Source of the DNA: Adiantum capillus-veneris
Taxonomy: Eukaryota > Streptophyta > Polypodiopsida > Polypodiales > Pteridaceae
Direction: 5' to 3'
DNA length: 64,000 bases
Assembly: GCA_014529385.2 (NCBI GenBank)
Contig: CM043944.1
Location: 168,401,740-168,465,739, forward strand
Part shown: one piece after another, positions 43,982-54,280 of the stretch
Layout: every line of letters begins with the position of its first letter
Position numbering within the stretch: the first letter of the stretch is position 1
The notes under the pieces: model-generated
Database searches by the model: none
Seen by the model: only the letters and a program-made list of their open reading frames with translations
What the model was told of the DNA's origin: nothing
Position numbers and translations under genes: made by a program

Positions 43982-44560
43982 TGTAGCAAAAGAGAATAGA
44001 GAAGAAGAAAATGAAGAAGAGAAGGTCATTGTATAAAGCTTTTAATTTTTTATTAATTTTAATTTTTTAAATTTTTTTTAATGACTGTGTGTGTGAGAGA
44101 AAGGAGTGTGTGTGTGTGTGTTGCCATGTCCGCGTGTGTGTGCGTGTGTACGTGCAACGTATGTGTGTATGTGTATGTGCAGCGTGTGTGTGTGTACGTG
44201 CATCGTGTGTGTGTGCACGTGCACGTGCGTGTGTACGTGTGCGTGTGTGTGTGTGTGTGTGCACACACACACATGCTGCACGACGCAGGCGCACGTGCGT
44301 GTGTGCCACACACAGACGTGCGTGTGTGTATGTGTGTGCCACACACACACACACGCTGCACTGAGGCGCGTGTGTGTGGTGCACACAGCACGCCAGCGTG
44401 TGTGTGTGTGTACACACACGTGCTCTTGTGTGTGTGTGCGGGTTTGTGTTTGTGTGTGTGTGTGACGCCTGTGTGTGTGTACGTTTGTGTTATTGTGTGT
44501 GTTCACACACACACACACACACACATGGCAAGGCACGTGGACACGCTGGCGCAGGTGGCC
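43940..44560. repeat. GA and TG/CA microsatellite region
   Basis: (GA)n at 43942-43977, then about 430 bp dominated by TG and CA runs with interspersed ACGTGC-type hexamers (44085-44525). Cysteine/valine- or histidine/threonine-rich frames over it are repeat artefacts. It lies upstream of the accessory gene start. Confidence 0.85.
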
Positions 44561-44569
44561 GTTGCGTGT

Positions 44570-45090
44570 CCACGTGGATTGGCCACGTGTACCGTCGCCA
44601 AACGACGGTACACGTGGCAGTCCATGTGGTCACGCAAATTGCCACGCAGACAATGAGTTGGCCACGTGTCCTGCCACCTGTACTGTCGCTCGCTGGGCGG
44701 CAGTACAAGTGGCACCACACGTGCTGCCCAGCGACAGTACACGTGGCAGGACACGTGGCGAGCTCATTGCCTGCGTGGCAGTTTGCGTGACCACGTGGAC
44801 TGCCACGTGTACCGTCGGTTGGCGACGGTACACGTGGCCAATCCACGTGGACACGTGCGCCACCGTGTCCACGTGGACTGCCGTGGGCCCATGGGCCCCT
44901 CTACGTCTGGCCACGCGTTGGCCAGAGGCGGGCACACACTGAGCGTGTGTCCGCTCGGTGTGTGCCCCGCCTCTGACCAACGCGTGGCAAAAGGCAGAGA
45001 TGCCCACGAGCCCACGGCCAGCGCGTTGGCCATGGGCGGGCACACGCTCCACACGGGAGCGTGTGCCCGCCCATGGCCAGCGCGCTGGCC
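44570..45090. promoter_or_regulatory. GC-rich hairpin cluster with G-box palindromes
   Basis: A series of inverted repeats. CCACGTGTACCGTCG pairs with its complement at 44583-44617 and again at 44804-44838. A related pair with TGTACTGTCGC lies at about 44674-44750. A long hairpin covers about 44910-44988. A 30-bp-arm hairpin (45021-45050 with 45056-45085) has one mismatch. Many arms contain CACGTG, the plant G-box core. The cluster sits between the divergent M1 genes, so a shared promoter or transposase-binding role is possible but unproven. Confidence 0.6.
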
Positions 45091-45099
45091 ATGGGCGAG

Positions 45100-45600
45100 T
45101 ATGCAGGCCATCCCGCTCTGCTCCTCCCCCCCCTCATCCCGCCCCCGCCCCCCTCCCCCCCCCCCAAGCCAACCTGCGGCCTTCGCCGGCCCATGCCTCA
45201 TCTCGCCCCCGTCCCCCTCCCCCCCCCCCAACCCAACCTGCGGCCTCCGCCGGCCCATGCCTCATCCCGCCCCCACTTGCCCCCTCATCCCGCCCCCGCC
45301 TCCGCTCTTGCGCACACTTGCCCCCCTCCCACCCAAATCTACGGCCTTTGCCTGCCCCTGCCTCCGCTGTCCCCTTGCCCCCACCACCCTTCCCCCCCCC
45401 ACCCAAGCTGCGGCCTCCGCCGGCCACCTCCGCCCCTTGGCACCTTGCCCCGCCTGCTCCTCCGCCCCCACCAAACCTCTGCCTTTGTCCGTACTGGCGG
45501 CCTAGCACGCAAAACCTGGCCGTCCATTGCCCTGGTCTCTCTCCCTCCGCCCCCCTTGCATTAGTGCCTTGCTTCCGTCCACGCAAAACGCTCGAGAGCC
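45100..45600. repeat. C-rich minisatellite
   Basis: Repeats of about 63 bp built on CTGCGGCCTYCGCCGGCCCATGC and C-runs; later copies are more diverged. Long proline-rich frames over it are not genes. Confidence 0.8.
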
Positions 45601-45800
45601 CGTGATCACACACACAGTCACAAAAAAATATTTTGTATTTTTTTTAATATTTCATATTTTTTAACATTAATTTTTTAAATTAATAAAATGATATTAATTT
45701 TAAATTTATAACGGCTACTTATTAGACTTGAGTATATAATCAATTTGTTTTAGCTTATACAATGTGATCTTGTGCTTAATTATTTGCTTAGCATATTATT
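45601..45800 (+). other. AT-rich 5' flank of the M1 transposase
   Basis: An abrupt change from C-rich to AT-rich sequence, with several TATAAT/TATAAC-like strings near 45706-45765. Probable core promoter or 5' leader of the transposase gene; no single element can be assigned. Confidence 0.4.
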
Positions 45801-48800
45801 ATGGCTTGCTCTTTATTTTTCTTGGGTAAAGAGTTTTCTTATCCTTTTTACAATGGTAAATTCATAATATCTGAATCATTTCTTTTAGAATTAATTTCTC
45901 CAATGCAATTTACAACTTTAGATGCTGTTATCGAAGTAGGTGATATTGAAATGAATTTGCCTTTTGAGAGGACTCTCAACAATTTGGGTGAATTCATCTA
46001 TGTATTGGATGAGCAGCTTTCACGTAAATACAAAGTCAACGTATCTCATCAAACACAGTATGCCGGCTCACCTAGCATGATTCCCATTTCCATTGTGGAT
46101 AGTCCGTCAAAGATGCAATTCGGTCCAAAGGAGTTAATAGATCTATGTACCCCCCCTCGAGTTTTTCCCTTAAACAACTTCAAAAGGAGTACAAGACAAA
46201 AGCTCTTAAAGGCCGAGAAGAAGGGCACATTGACAAAGCTGTTAATGTGAATCAAAGTAGTGGAACAAGTTACAAAGATTCCAAGGTCTTACAATGGAGA
46301 TCTCGTTCTAGAATTTTCACCTACCATGGGAAAGTTGCACCATATGGATGCGATGGAGCATAAGTATGATCCTCATTTGTGGTTGAAGCCTACTACATCC
46401 AATATCGTATTTGCAGTTGTAGTGCGTCTTAGTCATTGTATAGGATCTCTCAAGTGCATGAATGAACAATGTGTCCGCTTGGTTAATTACCATATTCCCA
46501 ATACAAGTCATTTCAACGGGTACATACAAAAGGCAACTGGACCTGGGGAATATTGTAAGATTGGAGATAAGAGCTTTACATGCCATTTTTGTAAGGCAAT
46601 TGCTTTTTGTATTGCAACATGTGATTGTGTAGTATACTATGTCATGCCATCCGATGAGACTGCCACTAGAGTCATGATTCATCGTGGCACACATCGACAC
46701 GATGTGTGCAGCGGCACATCCAAAACACTAACGGACAACACCAAGCTGATGGTGCAAAGGATTTTGACTGTTGACCCACATGCAGGAGCCAGGAAGGTTC
46801 AAATGTGTTTGGCAAAAGAAATTATAAGTACAACACTTCTTCGCAACAACACCAACGAAGGTATTTTAGACGAGCAACAGCTATTTGCAATGGCTGAGGA
46901 GTTGGGCCCATTGGTGCAAGATAACTGGTATGAGCATTTCGTAGATTCTTATTTCGATGCAAAACTCTATGCTAAATTATTTTTTAATCTAAACACTTTT
47001 AACATTGACAGGTTTCGGAGGTCAGTATCTATTTTACGTAGAGGGGTTGACAAAGAATCTTTTGGCATTGATGCACTCCTAAAACTGAAGCGAGAGTGCA
47101 CATATGAGTTTTTCCATGGAAGCCGGTTTCCTGGTCAAGGTATGGAGGGGGAGAAATGTTATGTCTTCAAAATGTTCACAATTGGTCCGGCATCCGGTGT
47201 GGACCTAGTCAACCGAATGAGACAAGATCGGGATGGTGATCTTCGACGTGCATGGATCCAGTTTGATCACACCATATGTGTTAACGATTGGGTGACTATG
47301 GCCTGTCATGTCTTTGATCCAAGGTACATGGCCTATCTTAAGAGCTTTGTGGCTTTCCATTTACTCTCTCTAAAACAATTTGTTTGCAGCATGCAGGACC
47401 TTTTGACTATTGCAACTTGTGAAATGAAACAGGAAGACATGGAAACACAATGTTTGTTTTGGGAGTGCCTTAATGATGTAATGATATCATGTGGGTGTGA
47501 CAAAGAAAATTTCTTTGGCTACATGGCTGATGAAGCTCAAGCAAATTGGAATGCAGTTCGAATTGTTTTCAATGGTGGTGACAAGACCAATACAATGAGC
47601 GTCCGAGAGCGTTCTTGTCTTTTCCATTGGAAGCAAAGCTTGAATCAACACACAATGAAGTATGTGGTGCAAGCTTCTCAACACACACACAAAGAAATGT
47701 GTGAGAAGTGGAGGCAAGCACCAAAAAAGAGGCTGCAGCAGCAAAGGCTCGTCTGATACGCCAATGGTGGCGTAACGGTCATTCCATAGACCGTAACATT
47801 CCATACATGGATTCATGGCTTAGTTGGTGAGAAATTTGTATTGCACATTGGGGTGGCATTATGACATGCGTAGAAAGTAGCTCTAATGGACCAAACACTC
47901 CACGCACTAACCTTGCGGAGAGCAAGCATGGCAGCTGGCTAGCAAGGGAGGGTTTTCGTAAATGCATATCATTATATGATGCATGTACAGCCGACCTTGC
48001 AAATTCCATCTTACAGAGCACAAAGGCCATTTCATACAGCCATGGAAAACACATTGGGAAGGGTCCATCAATACAAAATCTTATAGAACGCCATGAAAAA
48101 CTTCCTAGCCAAGTGATTAGAGCAGTGAATGCGGCTACTGAGGGCACTCCAATGTATAAACAACCAACTCCATTAACAGGAGATAAGGAGACATCAAGGC
48201 AAAAACGGAAGCCAAATGAGGTTATCAACGTGGAAGATGATGAATCACATAGGCCCGAGTACAACTTGGTCACCAAAGATCGCAAGAAGTGTGGAAGACC
48301 ACGTAAGATCAACTTTGCAGAAGAAGGGATATCACAAACCCCAAAATGAAGTATAGGTTCTGGTGGGTAGTATGTAGTTGAGCACAAGGTCAATGAGGCA
48401 ATGTGGGCCATACGTCGAACTCCACAAGGTAGTAGGGTCACATGTAGCGGCACACCAAGAGGCGGACGCAGGTGTGGATGCAGTATAGCAGGTTCTAGCC
48501 TTGGTATACCAGCCCCATCGTTTGAAGGATATCGAAAACATCCAAATGGTGTGGTGCGTCAATGGTTTTGGTTTTGTCCGGATCATGTCTTGCATTGTCA
48601 TATAGTAGACCAGAACATTGAGCTGCAGCCTCTTCATCCACCACACACTTGGCCCGTGCATGTGGGCACCAACCTATCGGAGGATGAGGTGCAAATATTG
48701 CATGAAGGGGGGTATCAAGTGGAGCTAAGCAAAGAAGGAGTATCTAATGTAAGGCTAGTTGCTCAAGAACAAAATATGACAAACTCTCCTTTCAAGTCAA

Positions 48801-49270
48801 AAGATGCATCCACTCTTGAAGGCAGTGCAAGAGCCACAATGCGAGATGGTCTACGTGTACGGTATCGGACTTCCATTTCCGAGGATGCTGCTCGCAAGAT
48901 CAGTCTAGCACTAGCCCTGAGAGCGAAGGTTGTAGAAGAAATATGTGCAATAGATGGTGTTAGTGAGGTCTTCAAACTAGAGACGAACAGTGAAGATGGT
49001 CATGTCGGGATGTACAAAGTTTGTATTAGCAACCAGCCATCGTGCACATGCCCAGACTTCATGGAACGGGTGTCAAAGCAAAAACCATATCTTGCATGTA
49101 AACATTTGTATTTTATTTATCTGCGTGTGCTAGGGCTAAGCCAAAATGAGAACATGTTTATCCATCAACCAATCCTGGCAGATGTTGATATCTTCAGGGC
49201 ACTGAGTCAAACGGACTTATCCAGGCATGGATGCATAGCATTTGACAATGCTCACTTCTTCTTAGTATGA
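45801..49270 (+). pseudogene. M1 MULE transposase, disrupted
   Basis: The frame from ATG 45801 runs to 47756 with one TGA (46248-46250). It encodes an N-terminal zinc-binding region (CHFCKAIAF...IHRGTHRHDV, WRKY-GCM1-like), then the DDE core with WIQFDHTICVNDWVTMACHV (first D), ADEAQANWNAV (second D) and CLFHWKQSLNQH. A frameshift near 47735 and a TGA at 47828 precede NLAESKHGSW (the likely catalytic E) at 47920. A further stop or shift lies near 48350-48370. The C-terminal block (48401-49270) holds a SWIM-type finger, CTCPDF...LACKHLYFIY. The order zinc finger, DDE, SWIM is that of MULE transposases. It binds element ends and cuts and joins DNA in the nucleus when intact; this copy is dead. 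Confidence 0.85.
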
Positions 49271-49491
49271 TTTACCTAAACAATTGTACTACTTTCTAAT
49301 TTTATCTTAGGATGGTCACATTGGGATACATTCATTTGCAACTTTTCTTCATATTTGAGTACTGGTTGTTTATGTGTCAAATCATATATAAAATAATATA
49401 ATATTACCACAGTGGCTATAAATTGCCATAGCTTGAGTTATTATTGTGAAAGCGTCCACTAGCTTCCTAGCACGCCTCTCCTTCTTTCACG

Positions 49492-49821
49492 ATGTCCGAT
49501 GAACTTGCGAGTAAAATAAAGTCTGCATGGGATGCCATGGAAGCCATTCCAAATGGAGAGACATTGTATGGAGCCGACTGGTTTCGTCAGGCTCTCAAGG
49601 CAACCATCAACATGTATCGCCTCTATCAATGCCGCAAGGAACTCAATATGTGGAGCTTAATCAATTTGAATGAGACGGGACAACTAGCTTTCTCTTGCTG
49701 GAAGAAAATTGGGTTCATCACAGAGGAAGAAATGAGGCAGCAGCTAAGCAACGTGGTGAATCTTAATATGCCAATCGAAGGGAGCACATCAACTACTAAA
49801 ACCGGGCCTTCCAGAAGATGA
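49492..49821 (+). CDS. M1 small ORF, 109 aa, unknown
   Basis: An intact plus-strand ORF from ATG 49492, beginning MSDELASKIKSAWDAMEA, with WFRQALKATINMYRLYQCRK and LAFSCWKKIGFITEEEM, and a serine/threonine-rich end. It has no recognised domain. It lies 220 bp after the SWIM exon and before a possible polyadenylation signal (AATAAA-like, about 49849). It could be a separate gene of the element or a last exon of the transposase read in another frame. It is the only M1 ORF without visible damage. Confidence 0.45.
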   Translation: MSDELASKIKSAWDAMEAIPNGETLYGADWFRQALKATINMYRLYQCRKELNMWSLINLNETGQLAFSCWKKIGFITEEEMRQQLSNVVNLNMPIEGSTSTTKTGPSRR

Positions 49822-49949
49822 ACACTTCTTTTTTATGTAATGCAAGTTTAATAAAATGTAACTTTTTTATTATTAATGGGAGTTCTTGTTTTAAGTACCC
49901 TTGACTATATTGTTTTTGAAACAATTTGTCTAGCTTCCATACCTTTGAT

Positions 49950-49998
<49 letters not shown>

Positions 49999-50116
49999 GA
50001 GAGAGATAGAGATAGTCCACAAAGAGGAAGAGAGAATCTTTTTAGGAATCTGCTCACCTGATTCCTAAAAAGCGCTCGCCAAAAACTGCTCGCCTAAAAA
50101 TATCCCCCTTTACCCT
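49950..50116 (-). repeat. M1 right end: (CT)n, inverted repeat and target duplication
   Basis: (CT)n at 49952-49994, then the right inverted repeat (to 50108) with GCTCGCC motifs, then TTTACCCT (50109-50116). Confidence 0.8.
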
Positions 50117-50368
50117 ACGACATCATTCCAAGATAGATGACTAATCCATTTAAGTCTTGCGAGACTTAGCTGCAATAAACATGTCTGCTCTTGAGTCCAT
50201 TTCATTCTCCCAAAGTAGTAGTGACAAATTATGTTTGGTGTTTGAGAGACGTCGTCATCACAAACATGATTCTAAGCATGCATACTACTTAAATTTATGC
50301 ATAATAAAAAGAAAACTAGTCTTCTAAGACAAAAACATTGATCATTTAAAATAAATATGTACATTTGC
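50117..50368 (-). other. G3 3' untranslated segment
   Basis: No gene; sequence between the M1 insertion and the chromodomain stop region. Confidence 0.5.
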
Positions 50369-50700
50369 TTACTGTAATGTAGCATTATAAGCATTGACAA
50401 GGTTCATACTATCCTTAAGCTGTATTCCTTGCATCCATCTAGCATCTTCAAAAGGATAATTTTCAAACTTAATAAGATATTTTCGGGTAATCTTACCATG
50501 TCGCAGTACCTTGTCTTCATGCCGAAGGATAACTTCGGGTTGTTGCACCTCTTCTTGGTCTTCAATTTTTGGAGGGTCTTCAATTATTGGTTCTCTTGGT
50601 GGCTCTCCTTTGTAGGGCTTAAGTAGGCTCACATGAAAAGCATTGTGTATGAGCTAAGGGTTGGGTACTTGAGTTGATAATCCATGTCATTGATTGGATT
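50369..50700 (-). pseudogene. G3 chromodomain (end of pol)
   Basis: The minus strand encodes EVILRHEDKVLRHGKITRKY then LIKFENYPFEDARWM. The pattern V-L-R-x-G...Y-L-I-K-F/W-x-x-Y-P-x-x-x-A-x-W is the retrotransposon chromodomain, which guides chromovirus integration to heterochromatin. It is preceded by the integrase tail in a broken frame. Confidence 0.8.
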
Positions 50701-51500
50701 CAATATTTGAAAAGGACCATAGTATCTTTTTGCTAGTTTAGCATAACACTTTTGATGGCCCATAAGATTTTTGCATGTCGTTTGCCTCAATCAAGCCTTG
50801 GAAAAATAAAGTAAAACAACCCAATCTTTTTCTTTGAATGTTAAGGCCCTTCTGTGCTTATCAGCAGCAACAGCCTTTTGCATCTGTTGAGAGATGAATA
50901 CAGCCTCCTTAATCTTTTGGAAAGATTCTTGTAGGTTACGGATATACTCATCAATAGCAAAGATCTTCCCATGTACTTTAAGTAGTAAGGGACTTTTAGG
51001 TCTTCCCTCTATGATCTCAAAATGTGCCTTTTTCGTATAGTATGGACAGTATTATTGTATGCATACTCTACAAGGAGTAAGTACTTTTCCCATTGTGAGC
51101 GTTGATCTACTTTTGTAACATAATTCTTTAGTAGATCAAGAATCGTAAGATTGGCTATCTCACTTTGGCCATCCATTTGTGGGTGATAGGCCAAAGACAA
51201 ATTCAATTTTGTACCCAGATCTTCAAAGAGACCTTTCCAAAATTTTTGGTCATTTTAGGATCTCTATCTGACACGATGGATGTTGGAAATCCACGGTGTT
51301 TCAAAATTTGAGATATAAAGAGGGTTGCCATTTGGTGTGCCTTAATAATCTTTTTGACAGGAATAAAGTGTGCTTGCTTGCTAAACCTATCGACTATTGC
51401 CCATATTCTTGTATACCCATGGATAGACTTGGGTGATCCAAAGATAAAATCCATGGATATACTCTCTCATGTTGAATTATGGATTGGCAATGGTGGGAGT
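50701..51500 (-). pseudogene. G3 integrase
   Basis: The minus strand encodes MDFIFGSPKSIHGYTRIWAI then VDRFSKQAHFIPVKK (first D), then SIVSDRDPKMT (second D), and, after a frameshift near 51205, LAYHPQMDGQSEIANLTI (the E). These are the D-D-E motifs of gypsy integrase. The upstream zinc-binding H-H-C-C region (51.5-51.7 kb) is frame-broken. Confidence 0.85.
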
Positions 51501-51726
51501 AGGTTGCTTCCCTCTATCATACTTGGTCTTTTGGCATACCACACATTTTGAAACATACTCTTGTATGTCTACTTTCATGGTAGGCCAATAGAAGTATGTC
51601 TCTACTCCTCAAAGAGTAGGTTGAATGCCTCTATGTCCCACATAGGGAGGAGCATGGGATTCATACATGACTATCTCTCACAAAGGGAGTGGGTAACACA
51701 TAGCCATCCTGCACAATGAATGGTCC

Positions 51727-53133
51727 TTATTTCTTTCCCAATGCAATGGATGACATTATGTCTCTAAAGTCGAGGTCAGTAGCATACTCATCTATCATAG
51801 ACGATAGATCATTGTCAGTTGTTAGAGACACCACATTAACTCTTGGTCGTTGTGAAAGTGCATCGACCACTTGATTGTGCCTACCATCAATCTGAGCAAT
51901 ATGAAAATAAAATTGCAAAAGAAAATTTTCCCACAACATTTGTTTGTCGGAAAGCTTGGTTTGCATCATGAAGCACTCGGGACTTTGGTGGTCCGTTTGT
52001 AAAATAAATGGAGTCCCTCGTGCTTCCATGTGTCTAGGGCATGTAGAACAGGTAAAAGCTCTGTTTCAAATATGCCCAAGACTTGTTCATTTGCATTGAG
52101 CCTTTGGCTCTCATATGCTATGGCATGCCCTTCTTGAAGCAAAACTGCTCCAAGGCAATCACCACAAGCATCACATTGGACCTTAAATGGCTTTGAGAGA
52201 TTCGTAAGCATAAGGACTGGTTGGGAGGTAAGCTTCTCTTTGAGATTGTCAAAAGCATTTTTCTCTTTAGCAGTCCATGAGTACTTAACATTCTTCTTTG
52301 TGTCATGCAATGGTATTGCTATTTGAGAGAATTTGGCTATGAAGTGTATATAGTATGCACACATACCAATAAAGCTTCTTAGTTCATGTAGATTCCTTGG
52401 ATTAGACCATGCTTTTATTACCTCCAACTTTGATGGATCCATACAAATACCATCTAAAGAGATACTATGACCTAAGTATTTAATCTCTTGAAGGAAAAAT
52501 TCATTCTTCTTTTGATTGATGAAAAGCTTGTTCTCCCTTAAAGCTTGAAAAATCACCTGGAGATGTTGCTTGTTCTCCTCCAAGGACTTGGAGTAGATGA
52601 TGATATAATCAAAGAACACTCCAATGAATTTGTTGCAGGGTCTAAATATTTTCTCCATTAAACTATTGAATGTGGCTGGTGCATTAGTCAAGCCAAAAGG
52701 CATGACTAGACATTCATAAATATGTACGAAACACAATCTTTATGATATCTTCATTCACTATCCTTATTTGATGATAGCCACCTTTTAGGTCAATCTTGCG
52801 GAAGTAGGTCAAACCTTGTAGCTTATCAAACAGATCTTCTACCCCTGGTATAGAAAATTTATTCTTGAGGTTTAGTGCTCGATAGTCCACACACATGCGG
52901 TATGTACCATCTTTCTTTTGCACTAAAAGGACTTGAGAACAAAAGGGAGAGGAGATAGGCCTCACCATCCCTTTGTCTACCAATTCTTGTACTTGCCTCA
53001 TGATCTTCTCTTGTTTAGCTTGGGAAACTCGATAAGGAGGTTTGTTAGGTGGTGAGCTTCCTGGTAGGAGCTCCTCATTTTGGAGGTAGGTCCATAGGGA
53101 TATCATTGTTGATAAACACGTCTTGGAATCCAT
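51727..53133 (-). pseudogene. G3 reverse transcriptase and RNase H
   Basis: The RT N-terminus (52714-53133) has VRPISSPFCSQVLLVQKKDG and DLKGGYHQIRI. The core (51966-52736) has VMPFGLTNAPATFNSLM and then GVFFDYIIIYSK, where F-D-D should stand: the second catalytic aspartate is tyrosine. RNase H has FKVQCDACGDCLGAVL and (51727-52029) ILQTDHQSPECF. Frameshifts lie near 52030 and 52730. The substitution alone would abolish polymerase activity. Confidence 0.85.
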
Positions 53134-53289
53134 TTAAAAATTACACAATTCTAATTCTTCTTGATTCCTAACACTTTGCTTTGTTAAAACATTATCATCA
53201 TTTAGAGACTCTTTGACAAAACTCATGTATGCAAAAACTGAACTTTTTATTGACTTATCAAAAGCAAGTGAATTTACAAGAGTTATAGT

Positions 53290-54012
53290 TCAATCGGACT
53301 TATTAGCATCTATATACATGCTCTTTTTCCTATAGATAAAGTAGATTCTCCTTTCAGGGAACTTCATGTTGGTAGCCATACGGTTAAACCATGGTGCCCC
53401 TAGGATAACATCCTCATGTTGGAGAGGAGAGATGTTGAAAAAGTCTTCTTTGTCGATGTAGCTTTGGACATGAAGCCTCAACTTCCCAATCAAGGGAATA
53501 ACGGAGTCTTGGTGTCCCTTGAAAGCTCCATTAGCAGTTACAGTATCTCCCATCTCAAAAGCTTGAATGCCCAACTTAGTGGCCAACTCCATTGATATGA
53601 AGTTGTGAGTAGAGCCAGGGTCAAACAACATGAAGGCATCATGATCCCTTACCGTTCCCCAAGCATAGGAGAGAGGTGATCCTTTGCAATGAGCATCCTC
53701 TTTTGAAGCTTCAACCGTGGAAGATCTAGGAGTCTCACTGCAGGTATTTCTTTTGGGGCAAGAACAATAACCATGTCCTTGCTCCCCATACTTAACGCAT
53801 TTGTGGTCCTTACAAAAAGCTTCTAGCTCTTGAGGAGAGAGTTTATTTTTACCTTTGTAAACTCCCTTCGCCTTGGACCGATTGTTATTGTTGTTGTTGT
53901 TGGAATTGCCTTGGGATGAGTTTTGGGCATTGTTTTTCCCCTCTGCATCATTTCGCTCTTTGTTTTCTATAGGCTTGGCATTCCTTTTAGCCCCTTGTTG
54001 GAAATTGATGTG
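53290..54012 (-). pseudogene. G3 gag C-terminus and protease
   Basis: The minus strand has an asparagine-rich linker, a degenerate zinc knuckle (CVKYGEQGHGYCSC, one cysteine replaced by tyrosine), and a retropepsin FDPGSTHNFISMELA with DVILGAPWF further on. The catalytic triad reads D-P-G instead of D-S/T-G. The ORF is cut at 54017 by C2; gag continues at 58052. Confidence 0.8.
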
Positions 54013-54017
54013 TGAAG

Positions 54018-54203
54018 TGAAGGGGATCGGGGAGCACCACAGACGGAGAGTGAGAGAGAGAGAAGGAGACACACACGATGTGGGTGGGGAGACTCAAAGA
54101 GTGAGCAGCCCCCTATACACTTATGCTATGTATAAGGTATACAAGTCAGTGGGCGCCCAGACTCTGGGCGGCCGGGCAAGGCACAGGCGCCTATACCCCA
54201 ACA
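54018..54203 (-). repeat. C2 3' LTR (left copy)
   Basis: 186 bp from TGAAGGGGATCGG to ACCCCAACA; differs from the right copy by a GA unit and a few substitutions. Confidence 0.92.
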
Positions 54204-54280
54204 ACCTCCCACTTAAAGGCGACTGTGCCTTTAAGCAAGAGAATCAGTCTAAAGACTACAAAAGGCGAGAGAAACCACTC

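Larger units (their letters stand above)
40128..50108. mobile_element. M1: Mutator-like DNA transposon with accessory genes, nested in G3
   Basis: The ends are inverted repeats of about 75 bp. The left end around 40145-40200 and the reverse complement of 50040-50098 share GGCGAGCAGTTT-C/T-TGGCGAGC and the following bases. They are flanked by TTTACCCT (40120-40127 and 50109-50116); with the next base the match is 8 of 9, and a 9-bp duplication is standard for Mutator-like elements. It carries a MULE transposase gene (+, 45801-49270), a small ORF (+, 49492-49821) and a divergent multi-exon gene (-, 40537-43860). A 1.8-kb repeat-rich region lies between the divergent starts. Confidence 0.85.

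Noticed and set aside
44059-45613. Cysteine-, histidine- and proline-rich open frames over 44.0-45.6 kb on both strands
   Set aside because: They arise from TG/CA microsatellite and C-rich minisatellite; no codon bias or domain.
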